This document shows, one piece after another, positions 1-6,030 of a stretch of DNA of 7,724 nt. The first letter of the stretch is position 1, and every line of letters starts with the position of its first letter. The notes below the pieces were generated by a model. It was not told the origin of the DNA and made no database searches. It worked only from the letters and a program-made list of their open reading frames with translations. Source of the DNA: Planctomycetota bacterium (lineage in GTDB: Bacteria; Planctomycetota; Phycisphaerae; UBA1845); NCBI GenBank assembly GCA_022567365.1, contig JADFHG010000164.1, forward strand, positions 1 through 7,724, in the 5' to 3' direction. The translations under genes and the position numbers were made by a program.

Positions 1-2
1 TC

Positions 3-1103
3 AGCTTCGGCGAGGAGGAAGTCTACATCCTGCGCCCACGGATGAAAAACTGTGGTGAGATCGTGTTCACCCGTGACCTTCATTGGCAGACCACGAGCGA
101 GATACTTCGCTACGACAACGGATTCATCGAGCAGTTGACCACCAACAACACGCCGGATGCGTTTCCCGACATCAACGACGCCGGGACGGTCGTATGGAAT
201 CCCGACAACGACTCGCAGGGAAGCGGAGATATCGCCATTATTGACGACGGAATCGTGAATTTCATAGGCAACGGTACCCTCCCGCGCATTAACCTTTCGG
301 GCAAAGCGGTATGGTCCGACCTGGCGTTCTCACAGCAGCCCTGCGCATTCACAAAGGCGATTATCTTCTTTGAGGGACTGTCCACAACCATCATCCACAA
401 CGATGGTCTGTCGAACCAAACGCCAGTGATCAACGACAATGACGACATCGCTTGGACGCGATTCGATTTCTGCCCTGGTGGGCAGGGTTGGGAGGCAGAC
501 ATCTACCTTTGGCGCGATGGCGTAGCGACGGCACTGACCTCGGATCAGTTACAGCCAACGGCGCCTTCAATCAACAACAAGGGACATGTTGCCTGGAATA
601 CTAAGGACCACGTGACGTTGGTCCGCCGCATCGAATTGTGGGAGAACGGCGACACGTCCATTCTCACTGACTGGGGATCGTCACCCAAACTCAACGACAA
701 CGGCGATATCGGATTCTTTCGATGGTACGACACGCTGGACATCGCCCAGGCATGGATCTACTACGACGGAGCGTTCCTCCAAATCTTCAATGACGCGAGC
801 TACAGCTTTGTCTACGACATCAATAACTTTGCGGAACTGGTGATGGCCGTTGGGATATTCCCGGCAACGGACGTTGGATACATGCGCCGCATCCGCACCG
901 GCGAGGCCGACTTCGACGGGCACATCGACCTGAGAGACGCCGCCGCATTTCAGAACTGCATGACCGGTCCGGGCGACTTCGACGGAACCGTAGGCGGGTT
1001 CGACCGCCTCTGCGACTGCCGCTTCCTGGACATCGACCACGACCGCGACGTGGATCGTGATGACTACGCCCTCTTCGCCACCGCGATGACGGGACCGGAA
1101 TGA
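3..1103 (+). CDS. Secreted tandem-repeat (beta-propeller-like) protein with C-terminal dockerin-like domain, 5'-partial
   Basis: The frame is open to the left edge of the window. The first in-frame ATG (42) lies inside a repeat unit (its 'MKNCGEIVF' matches the repeat core), so that ATG is unlikely to be the start and the gene continues upstream. Counting from that Met (353 residues), a motif of the form (I/L)N-D/N-x-G-x-(V/I)-A-W recurs at 44, 83, 130, 177, 217 and 260, spaced 39-47 residues. Each is preceded by a strand of the type D-I-x-L-W-x-D/N-G (for example 153-160 and 196-203). This is the pattern of short propeller-like or extracellular tandem repeats. Residues 288-353 form a dockerin-like tail with two Asp-rich loops (DFDGHIDLRDAA at 290-301, DIDHDRDVDRDDYA at 330-343), likely calcium-binding. 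Such tails are common on exported planctomycete proteins. No catalytic motif is visible and the function is unknown. The stop is TGA at 1101-1103. Confidence 0.85.
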   Translation, partial: SFGEEEVYILRPRMKNCGEIVFTRDLHWQTTSEILRYDNGFIEQLTTNNTPDAFPDINDAGTVVWNPDNDSQGSGDIAIIDDGIVNFIGNGTLPRINLSGKAVWSDLAFSQQPCAFTKAIIFFEGLSTTIIHNDGLSNQTPVINDNDDIAWTRFDFCPGGQGWEADIYLWRDGVATALTSDQLQPTAPSINNKGHVAWNTKDHVTLVRRIELWENGDTSILTDWGSSPKLNDNGDIGFFRWYDTLDIAQAWIYYDGAFLQIFNDASYSFVYDINNFAELVMAVGIFPATDVGYMRRIRTGEADFDGHIDLRDAAAFQNCMTGPGDFDGTVGGFDRLCDCRFLDIDHDRDVDRDDYALFATAMTGPE

Positions 1104-1139
1104 CCCGCTCACTTACGTTCGGGGCTCGGATCCGGTCGC

Positions 1140-1291
1140 GGTTCGGATCGCGCATGGCGGGTCCGGAGTAACCCACGGCCTCACGGTCGTGCTTTCCGAA
1201 CATCGACCACGCGCGCGAGGTGGACGCGGGCGACTCCCCGGAAGACTGGACGGTGTTTGTCTTCCGGCGAGCCGGATCGGCGTTGGATTGA
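1140..1291 (+). pseudogene. Degenerate copies of the dockerin-like C-terminus
   Basis: Downstream of the stop of the first gene, in one different frame, two fragments resemble the end of that gene. At 1142-1171 the translation ends R-M-A-G-P-E-stop, like the A-M-T-G-P-E-stop of the gene. At 1199-1291 it reads NIDHAREVDAGDSPEDW..., like DIDHDRDVDRDDYALF. At nucleotide level 1201-1234 matches 1034-1067 at 25 of 34 positions by eye, beginning with an identical catcgaccac. I read this as remnants of tandem dockerin ends left by duplication and decay. The match is short and GC-rich, so chance is possible. No start codon with a ribosome site is seen. Confidence 0.4.
1238..1267. terminator. Perfect 9-bp inverted repeat between convergent genes, probable bidirectional terminator
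   Basis: CCGGAAGAC (1238-1246) pairs perfectly with GTCTTCCGG (1259-1267) around a 12-base loop. It lies between the ends of two convergent genes (stop at 1103 on +, stop at 1320 on -). No U-tract follows on either strand, so it is not a textbook intrinsic terminator, but position and symmetry fit a shared transcript-end hairpin. Confidence 0.5.
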
Positions 1292-1319
1292 CTCTGTCCG
1301 CACGGTGTGCCCATCGGCA

Positions 1320-1922
1320 TCAAGACGCGGCACGTTCAACGAGGTCGCGCGCGGACCGGTCCAGGTCGAGTTTCATTGCGATCCCGCGGGCGGCGGGTGT
1401 CATCTTTTTGATCGTCGACCGCAGAATACGCACGGTCTGCTCCTCACCCCATTCGTCAATGTAACCCGCGAGCTTGGTCTGCAAGAAAACGAGGCAGTCC
1501 GCGTCCTCGAGGGCCTGCGCCTCGGGGTCCGCCGGCCAATTGCTCCGGGTGATGAACGCGCGGACCTTGCCGATGACGTCATCCGTGTATCCGCAATCCG
1601 CGAGGATCTTCGCGGTCTGGTCGGCGTGAAAATCCGCCAACGCCGTGCGCCATTCGTGATACCCGATGGTTGTTTTCGGGTACGTGTCGCGCGGGATCAT
1701 CCACCGGCGGATCGTGTGCCCGCGAGCGGCGAGAAGGAGCACTTCGGAAGGGTCGTCAACCAGTTTCTCGACCCATTCGTAGACCCGCTGCGCGAAGAGC
1801 AACTCGCGCGGCTGCTCGATACCGTCTACCATTTCCTTGCGCGGATCGTGCCGGTTTGCCTCGTCGATGGCGACGATGGCGGACTGGAAACGTGGATCAT
1901 CGGACCGTGAATCATCGGACAT
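1320..1922 (-). CDS. DUF4202 domain-containing protein
   Basis: This 200-residue soluble protein matches the conserved uncharacterised DUF4202 family over its whole length, as I recognise it. Visible family hallmarks are the opening F-x-x-A-I-x-A-I-D-x-A-N (residues 12-23), a central A-R-G-H-T-I-R-R-W-x-I-P-R with Y-P shortly after (66-82), G-Y-H-x-W-R-x-x-L-x-x-F-H-A (87-100), and D-P-E-A-Q-A-L-E-D-A-D-C-L-V-F-L (132-147). The recurring His and Asp/Glu residues in helical context recall HD-type metal-binding proteins, but no reaction is established and I assign none. The start is ATG on the minus strand at 1922. The upstream leader has no clear SD sequence. There is no signal peptide or membrane span, so it should be cytoplasmic. 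It is transcribed alone, convergent with the repeat protein and divergent from the sigma cluster. Confidence 0.88.
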   Translation of the reverse strand: MSDDSRSDDPRFQSAIVAIDEANRHDPRKEMVDGIEQPRELLFAQRVYEWVEKLVDDPSEVLLLAARGHTIRRWMIPRDTYPKTTIGYHEWRTALADFHADQTAKILADCGYTDDVIGKVRAFITRSNWPADPEAQALEDADCLVFLQTKLAGYIDEWGEEQTVRILRSTIKKMTPAARGIAMKLDLDRSARDLVERAAS

Positions 1923-2210
1923 TGTCTTGGTCTTTCGGTTGCACGGGGCGCGGTCACGATCCGCTGCACACGGCGATTCGGATCGGACGACGACGAGATT
2001 CGGCGCGCCAGCGCACGTGTGGGGCCGTTCGTTTTTGCCTCAACGCTATGCTATGACCCTTTCCTTCGGAAAACCACCCCCCACAGGAATTACCGGCCGA
2101 ATCGAGACGAAATCCATCGAGCGCGAGCCGCGCGTCGGCACCGTCTTCTTGGAAAAGCCCTGAGCGATATCGCCGACACCTCCCGTTCGCTCGCCGCGAG
2201 CGGGGCCGCG

Positions 2211-2240
2211 GGTTCGCGCGGGTTCGCGCGGGTCCGTGTG
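2211..2240. repeat. 10-base tandem repeat, about three copies
   Basis: The unit ggttcgcgcg occurs twice exactly (2211-2220, 2221-2230), followed by a diverged third copy, ggtccgtgtg (2231-2240). The preceding cggggccgcg is also similar. The role is unknown; it may be simple slippage in GC-rich intergenic DNA. Confidence 0.7.
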
Positions 2241-2331
2241 GCGGGCACGACCCGCATCAACGTGGCGGAAACCACCGCCAGGGACTGGACAAGAACATCC
2301 CCTGGCGCGTGAGATTCGGACCGAGCGGGCG

Positions 2332-2382
2332 TTTTTTTTGGCGGACGGTTGCGATCACCGGGGGTCGATCTTCGTCTATAAC
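2332..2382 (+). promoter_or_regulatory. Possible promoter of the sigma/thioredoxin cluster
   Basis: TATAAC at 2377-2382 matches the -10 consensus at five of six positions and lies 41 bases before the GTG start of the sigma gene. No good -35 stands at 17 bases; TTGCGA (2349-2354) is 22 bases away, which is long. The T8 run at 2332-2339 would fall in the UP-element region of such a promoter. A GGAAAC motif reminiscent of ECF -35 boxes occurs at 2267-2272, but no CGTC-type -10 follows it, so autoregulation is not supported. Confidence 0.3.
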
Positions 2383-2423
2383 ACAGAAGCGGTGCAAACA
2401 CGCGGCCGCAAGCCGAGACGCCA

Positions 2424-2915
2424 GTGAAGAACGAGCACGGTGATCTTCGAGAAGAACTCCAGCATGGCTACCGGTTCGCCCTAGCGCTGACGCATGATCG
2501 AGCGCGCGCTGAAGACCTGGTACACGAAGTCGTTCTGCGGTTCGTGCGCTCCGAGCACCAGGTAACTCGTTGGGTGCTTTTTCGATCGATCAAGAACTTG
2601 TTTATCGACGAGCTGCGCAGGTCGCAAGCCCGTCCCGAGTTGGTTCCGTTTGACGAGAACGTCGCTTGTTCGATACCGGCGCGGGATGACGCCGAGTGGG
2701 ATGAACCGCTTCATCTTTCCAATGGGACGCTCACACATGCTCTGGCGAAGATTCGGCCCGAGGAACGAGCGGTGATTTATCTCGCGGCAGTCGAGGAACT
2801 GACGGCGCAAGCGATCGCGGATCTCCTCGAGTGGCCGCGGAGCACGGTGTTGAGCCTGCTAGCGCGGGGCAGGGTGAAACTCCGCGCGCATCTCGAGGAG
2901 CAGGTGGACGGATGA
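2424..2915 (+). CDS. ECF-type RNA polymerase sigma-70 family sigma factor
   Basis: This 163-residue protein has the two-domain build of a minimal extracytoplasmic-function sigma factor. Region 2 spans about residues 12-66: Y-R-F-A-L-A-L-T-x-D-x-x-x-A-E-D-L-V-H-E-V, then W-x-L-F-R-S-I-K-N-L-F-I-D-E-L-R-R. An acidic linker covers 67-100. Region 4 spans about 103-157: L-x-K-I-R-P-E-E-R-A-V-I-Y-L, then a helix-turn-helix A-I-A-D-L-L-E-W-P-R-S-T-V-L-S-L-L-A-R-G-R-x-K-L-R. It should bind core RNA polymerase and direct it to a dedicated promoter set. The start is GTG at 2424; an in-frame TAA at 2379 and no other start codon between limit the choice, and SD complementarity is poor. Its TGA overlaps the ATG of the next gene (ATGA, 2912-2915), implying translational coupling to a partner that probably controls it. 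The exact ECF group cannot be given. Confidence 0.9.
   Translation: MKNEHGDLREELQHGYRFALALTHDRARAEDLVHEVVLRFVRSEHQVTRWVLFRSIKNLFIDELRRSQARPELVPFDENVACSIPARDDAEWDEPLHLSNGTLTHALAKIRPEERAVIYLAAVEELTAQAIADLLEWPRSTVLSLLARGRVKLRAHLEEQVDG
2895..2900 (+). promoter_or_regulatory. Ribosome binding site for the membrane thioredoxin-like gene
   Basis: GAGGAG lies inside the end of the sigma gene, 11 bases before the ATG at 2912. It supports initiation at 2912 rather than at the upstream in-frame start at 2831, which would overlap the sigma gene by 85 bases. Confidence 0.55.
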
Positions 2916-3544
2916 AACCAGGTATGTCGCGAGGCCTACGAGAACATCTGAAGGAGCACTACCTGAGTGAGTCTCTCGCGACGGAGCGGTTGAACGAATT
3001 GCATGATCTTCTCCGTGGCGACGAGATTCCGCAGCGCTCGAGCAAGAGCCGCGAGGTGCGTCTTCGTTTCTATGTGCGCGTGTCCGCGGTGGCCGCGAGC
3101 CTCGCGTTGGTGGCGATACCCTTGTCATATGAGCTTGGCAAGCGGGCGGGTATGTCCTCGGCGGAATTGCAAGCTTCCGGTCGCCGAGAGGACGGCAATC
3201 GGGTGATTCCGGATCACCCCGCGGTCCGTTTGGTGGCGATCAAGATGCACGCCGACTGGTGCAATCGGTGCCCTCTGATCGCGCCGATCTTCGACCGCAT
3301 CGAACGAGACTACGGGGCGAGGGCCGTTCTATTCGTGACCCTCGACGTTACAGACGATGTTCGGCGGCGGCAATCCGAGCAGCTCGCGGATGCCCTCGGC
3401 ATCAGATGGATACTGGACCGGGAACTTCGGACCGGAATCATCGCGCTCGTGGATCGCGCCAAGCAAGAAATACTCGCGATCGCCAGTGAGCCGGACGATG
3501 GGCCGTTATTCGCATTGGCCATCAGCGACCGTTTGCCGGACTGA
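2912..3544 (+). CDS. Membrane-anchored thioredoxin-like protein, candidate anti-sigma factor
   Basis: This is a 210-residue protein. Residues 1-52 are charged and predicted cytoplasmic, with an amphipathic stretch LREHLKEHYLSESLATERLNEL... but no HxxxCxxC zinc anti-sigma motif. Residues about 53-76 form one membrane span after a basic KSREVRLR flank, giving N-in/C-out topology. Residues about 105-205 form a thioredoxin-like domain with A-D-W-C-N-R-C-P (Cys117, Cys120) and V-L-F-V-T-L-D-V-T-D (139-148). At the expected cis-proline site the sequence is R-T-G-I-I (Gly175), so the canonical proline is absent. The 4-base overlap with the sigma gene is the usual arrangement of a sigma/anti-sigma pair. 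I infer, without direct evidence, that the N-terminus holds the sigma factor and the outer domain senses redox state, a thiol partner or a metal. Alternatively it is simply a tethered thiol oxidoreductase co-expressed with the sigma factor. The start is ATG at 2912. Confidence 0.8.
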   Translation: MKPGMSRGLREHLKEHYLSESLATERLNELHDLLRGDEIPQRSSKSREVRLRFYVRVSAVAASLALVAIPLSYELGKRAGMSSAELQASGRREDGNRVIPDHPAVRLVAIKMHADWCNRCPLIAPIFDRIERDYGARAVLFVTLDVTDDVRRRQSEQLADALGIRWILDRELRTGIIALVDRAKQEILAIASEPDDGPLFALAISDRLPD

Positions 3545-3552
3545 TCGGATCG

Positions 3553-3572
3553 GCGCGCTCGCGCGAGTGCGC
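3553..3572 (+). other. Stem-loop between the two thioredoxin-like genes
   Basis: GCGCGCTC (3553-3560) pairs with GAGTGCGC (3565-3572) over eight pairs including one G-U, around a GCGC loop, nine bases after the stop of the membrane protein gene. No T-run follows, so complete termination is unlikely. It could act as a partial terminator or as an mRNA 3'-end stabiliser separating the expression level of the first two genes from the third. Confidence 0.5.
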
Positions 3573-3640
3573 AATCAAGATTCTACGGTGCTCAACCGGT
3601 TCTTGCGGGGCGTCTCGCGAGCCGGCACACCGTCCAACAA

Positions 3641-3646
3641 AAGGAG
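3641..3646 (+). promoter_or_regulatory. Strong ribosome binding site of the secreted thioredoxin-like gene
   Basis: AAGGAG lies eight bases before the ATG at 3655. It is by far the best SD sequence in the window and fixes that start. It suggests this protein is translated at a higher level than the sigma factor and the membrane protein. Confidence 0.85.
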
Positions 3647-3654
3647 AAACCACG

Positions 3655-4107
3655 ATGAAGAAAACCTCGAAATGCTACCTGGCCTTCAGCGTACTTGCCG
3701 CGGCGCTCTTGGGGCTGTCCGCGGTTTGGGCGGATGCCGAGGAACAAGGATCAGACGCGCGCCGCGCATCCGAGGGGGCCAGCGTGATCGTCCTGCGGAC
3801 TTCCGCGCAATGGTGCACGGTTTGCACCTCCGCGAAGAGCGCGTTTTCGGAGCTGAAAGACAAACTCAGCGCCGAGCCCGTACTCTTCGTCACGCTGGAC
3901 CGCACGGACAAGGCCTCGACACGACAGGCCGTGTATCTTGCCAACGCGCTCGGCATTCCAGAATCGCTCGGGGATGGCTTGGGCAAGGTTGGAACGGTTA
4001 CGATTGTCGATGCTCAATCAAAGCGGCTCATTTCGACAACCCCACTCAGCCCGAATGTCGACGCTATGGCACGGACAATCAAGAAAGCGCTGGCTTCGGG
4101 GTCTTGA
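3655..4107 (+). CDS. Secreted thioredoxin-like protein, paralogue of the preceding membrane protein domain
   Basis: This 150-residue protein has a clear signal peptide: MKK, a hydrophobic core at about 8-24, and a likely cut after V-W-A (26). The mature protein is a small thioredoxin-like domain with Q-W-C-T-V-C (Cys54, Cys57) and V-L-F-V-T-L-D-R-T-D (76-85). Residues 42-101 align without gaps to 105-164 of the membrane protein with 23 of 60 identical, including both cysteines, VLFVTLD-T-D and L-A-x-A-L-G-I, so the two arose from one domain. As there, the cis-proline position is V-G-T (Gly113) rather than the usual I/V-P-T. It would work outside the cytoplasmic membrane as a thiol-disulfide or metal-binding protein, possibly as partner or competitor of the membrane-bound domain. 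It may share a transcript with the sigma gene (110-base gap) or have its own promoter. The substrate is unknown. Confidence 0.82.
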   Translation: MKKTSKCYLAFSVLAAALLGLSAVWADAEEQGSDARRASEGASVIVLRTSAQWCTVCTSAKSAFSELKDKLSAEPVLFVTLDRTDKASTRQAVYLANALGIPESLGDGLGKVGTVTIVDAQSKRLISTTPLSPNVDAMARTIKKALASGS

Positions 4108-4193
4108 ATCGCGCTGTATCAAAACAACGGGTGTTGCCGGCCTGTTGAAGAACCCAACGGCGGTGTTGTTGACCCACGTACTTTGGTATTCCA

Positions 4194-4215
4194 CGGCCGC
4201 CACGGGGGGCGGCCG
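4194..4215. terminator. GC-rich hairpin between convergent genes, possible terminator
   Basis: CGGCCGCC (4194-4201) pairs with GGCGGCCG (4208-4215) around a six-base loop. It is the strongest inverted repeat in the 4108-4406 gap between the convergent thioredoxin-like and dipeptidase genes. Neither strand shows a U-tract. Otherwise the gap holds only a 10-base palindrome TCGGTACCGA (4389-4398) just beyond the dipeptidase stop, and no gene that I can support. Confidence 0.4.
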
Positions 4216-4406
4216 CTACTCTCTCAAAAGGCTAGTAGGACCGAACGATCGCCCGCGCGGGTGGCCGCAAGACCGCGGACCATTCGCGCGGGTTCCCTTT
4301 TCAGTAAGCAAACGGGACCTGATTATTGCGGGACAAAGATGATCAATGATGGCACGCGCTTGCATCCTCGAGACAAGCGGTGAGCCGGTCGGTACCGAAT
4401 GGTCCG

Positions 4407-5915
4407 TCATGTCGTTGCCAGGCGCTCGAGCACGGCCGTCAGAAACCGCCACGCCTTTTGAACGGTCTCCACGTAGACCCGCTCCGCCGGACTATGAGCG
4501 CCGACGATTGTGGGTCCGATCGACACCATGTCCATTCCCGGCACGCGGCGATCGATGATGCCGCACTCGAGCCCCGCGTGAATCGCCGCGACATTCGGGG
4601 GCTTGCCGAAGAGCCCTTCGTATTCCGCGCGAACCGTTGCCAAGAGCGGCGACTCTACGTTGGGATCCCATCCGGGATAGGCGTTGCCCATCTCGACGGC
4701 AGCTCCGGCGAGCCGACCCGCCGCCGCGATCTGCCGAAGTGTCATATCCTGCCACCACACCGATGAGCTACGCGAGAGCGTGCCGACTTCCAGTTGGACG
4801 GCCGCGTCGTCGGCTGGGGCCGAGCACTTGACGGTCGCCAGATTGTTCGACGTCTCGACCAGACCGGCGACGTTTGGGTGCATCCCGAGGACGCCGTTCG
4901 GCAGTGCAGTGAGCAGGCACGTGAGTCGCCGACTGTCTTCGATCGAAAGGGCAGGCACCGCGTCGCCTTTGGGCTCCACGTCGACGTTGATCGTGAGATC
5001 GGGCTCTTTGTGCTCGCGTGAAGCCGTCTCGCGCAGTGACGCGGCCGCGGCGCGCAGTTTTTCCGCGCTGCCCGCCGGTCCGCTAACGAGCGCGGAGGCT
5101 TCGCGCGGAATCGCGTTGCGCTGACTGCCCCCTGAAATGTCGGCGATTCGCAGCTCGCCATGCGCGCCCGGCGCCAACAGGACCGCGAGTATTTTGATGG
5201 CGTTGCCACGATTCTCGTGTATGTCGCAACCGGAGTGACCGCCGCGAAGCCCGGCGACCGTCACGCGCAGGGCCTCGCAACCGGGTTCCGCAGCCGACCT
5301 CTTTAGATCCCACACCAGCGTGGTATCGGCGCCGCCGGCGCAACCGATGTAGATCGAGTCTTCCTCTTCGGCATCGATGTTGATCAAGCTTCGTCCCGCG
5401 AAGAAGGACGGCTCGAGCGCGAACGCGCCGGTCATCCCCGTCTCCTCGTCGATGGTCATGAGCAATTCGAGCGGTCCGTGCGCGACGTCCGGCTCGGTCG
5501 CGGCGGCCCATGCCATCGCGACCCCGATGCCGTTGTCCGCCCCGAGCGTGGTGCCGTCGGCCCGTACGATGAGCTTACCGGTGCTTTCCTCGTTTTCGAT
5601 AATCAGACGGATCGGGTCGTGATCGAAATCGTGCTTCGAATCCGCGTTCTTCTCGCACACCATGTCCAGGTGGGCCTGCAGGACGATGATCGGCGCTTGC
5701 GCGCAGCCGGGAGACGCCGGAACTTCGATGACGATGTTGCCGACATTGTCCTCGCGGAACGCGAACCCGGCCGACTCCGCCAGATGTCTGACGTGGGCGC
5801 GCACGCGGTCCTCCTTCTTCGAAGGTCGCGGCGTGGCGGCCAGACCGGCGAAATAGCGCCATACACCCTGCGGTTTCAAGTCCTCAACGTTGGCGGGGAT
5901 CGCGGCGGTAGTCAC
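4407..5915 (-). CDS. pepD: Aminoacyl-histidine dipeptidase (cytosol non-specific dipeptidase, M20 family)
   Basis: This 502-residue protein is collinear with E. coli PepD (about 485 residues), a cytosolic metal-dependent peptidase that splits dipeptides such as Xaa-His. The full M20 active site is visible: H82 and D84 in Q-A-H-L-D-M, D127 in G-A-D-N-G, E157-E158 in D-E-E-T-G-M, D181 in N-I-D-A-E-E-E, and H474 in G-A-H-S-P. The two-metal ligands and the Asp/Glu catalytic pair are thus intact. Other family signatures are G-L-x-G-G-H-S-G (222-229), R-N-A-I-P-R-E (266-272) and A-G-L-E-C-G (447-452). The start is taken as GTG at 5915 because AAGAGGTG precedes it by about seven bases and homology to PepD begins close after it. 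An ATG at 5942 (511 residues) is possible but has no SD. The frame stays open far upstream, but that part has no similarity to PepD and collides with the divergent gene. It appears monocistronic. Confidence 0.93.
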   Translation of the reverse strand: MTTAAIPANVEDLKPQGVWRYFAGLAATPRPSKKEDRVRAHVRHLAESAGFAFREDNVGNIVIEVPASPGCAQAPIIVLQAHLDMVCEKNADSKHDFDHDPIRLIIENEESTGKLIVRADGTTLGADNGIGVAMAWAAATEPDVAHGPLELLMTIDEETGMTGAFALEPSFFAGRSLINIDAEEEDSIYIGCAGGADTTLVWDLKRSAAEPGCEALRVTVAGLRGGHSGCDIHENRGNAIKILAVLLAPGAHGELRIADISGGSQRNAIPREASALVSGPAGSAEKLRAAAASLRETASREHKEPDLTINVDVEPKGDAVPALSIEDSRRLTCLLTALPNGVLGMHPNVAGLVETSNNLATVKCSAPADDAAVQLEVGTLSRSSSVWWQDMTLRQIAAAGRLAGAAVEMGNAYPGWDPNVESPLLATVRAEYEGLFGKPPNVAAIHAGLECGIIDRRVPGMDMVSIGPTIVGAHSPAERVYVETVQKAWRFLTAVLERLATT

Positions 5916-5920
5916 ATTCA

Positions 5921-5928
5921 CACCTCTT
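5921..5928 (-). promoter_or_regulatory. Ribosome binding site deciding the pepD start
   Basis: Read on the minus strand this is AAGAGGTG, with the AGAGG core seven bases before the GTG at 5915. It favours that GTG over the upstream ATG at 5942. Confidence 0.6.
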
Positions 5929-5954
5929 GTGGTTGGGTCCATGCTGGTTGGTCG

Positions 5955-5976
5955 CGTGTCCGCGCGGCGCGGCACG
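5955..5976 (-). other. Stable hairpin in the pepD leader
   Basis: CGTG (5955-5958) and CCGCGC (5960-5965) face GCGCGG (5967-5972) and CACG (5973-5976), with one bulged base at 5959 and a very small loop. It lies about 27 bases upstream of the pepD SD and inside the leader implied by the TATAAA promoter. It may affect translation or mRNA stability. No known riboswitch class is recognised. Confidence 0.4.
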
Positions 5977-6030
5977 TCGGTTCGAGTCCGTCGTGGGTTT
6001 GCTCGAACGCACGGGGCCTCGATCGTGCCG

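Larger units (their letters stand above)
1923..2423. other. 500-base intergenic region without a convincing gene
   Basis: This gap separates two divergent genes and should hold both their promoters. It contains a 6-bp hairpin (CGCTCG/CGAGCG, 2188-2202), a 10-base tandem repeat (2211-2240), a run of eight T (2332-2339) and a TATAAC box (2377-2382). A 36-codon frame at 2053-2163 has no ribosome site or recognisable product. I see no tRNA, riboswitch or insertion sequence. Confidence 0.6.

Noticed and set aside
681..1323. Minus-strand open frames over the dockerin tail and the following gap
   Set aside because: Low-complexity Arg/Val/Glu or Arg/Ser-rich translations opposite a clear coding frame; no start context.
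2053..2163. 36-codon frame in the gap before the sigma gene
   Set aside because: No SD, no recognisable product, and chance frames of this length are common at this GC content.
2831..2911. N-terminal extension of the membrane thioredoxin-like protein
   Set aside because: It would overlap the conserved region 4 of the sigma gene by 85 bases. The ATG at 2912 with the ATGA overlap and GAGGAG is a much better start.
3357..4148. Long plus-strand frame across the two thioredoxin-like genes
   Set aside because: It is out of frame with both, Arg/Gly-rich, and explained by high GC; the two real genes have membrane/signal segments and CxxC motifs.
5976..5992. tRNA T-arm-like sequence (GGTTCGAGTCC)
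   Set aside because: One T-stem pair mismatches, and no acceptor, D-arm or anticodon arm can be built around it on either strand. At most a chance match or a small relic.
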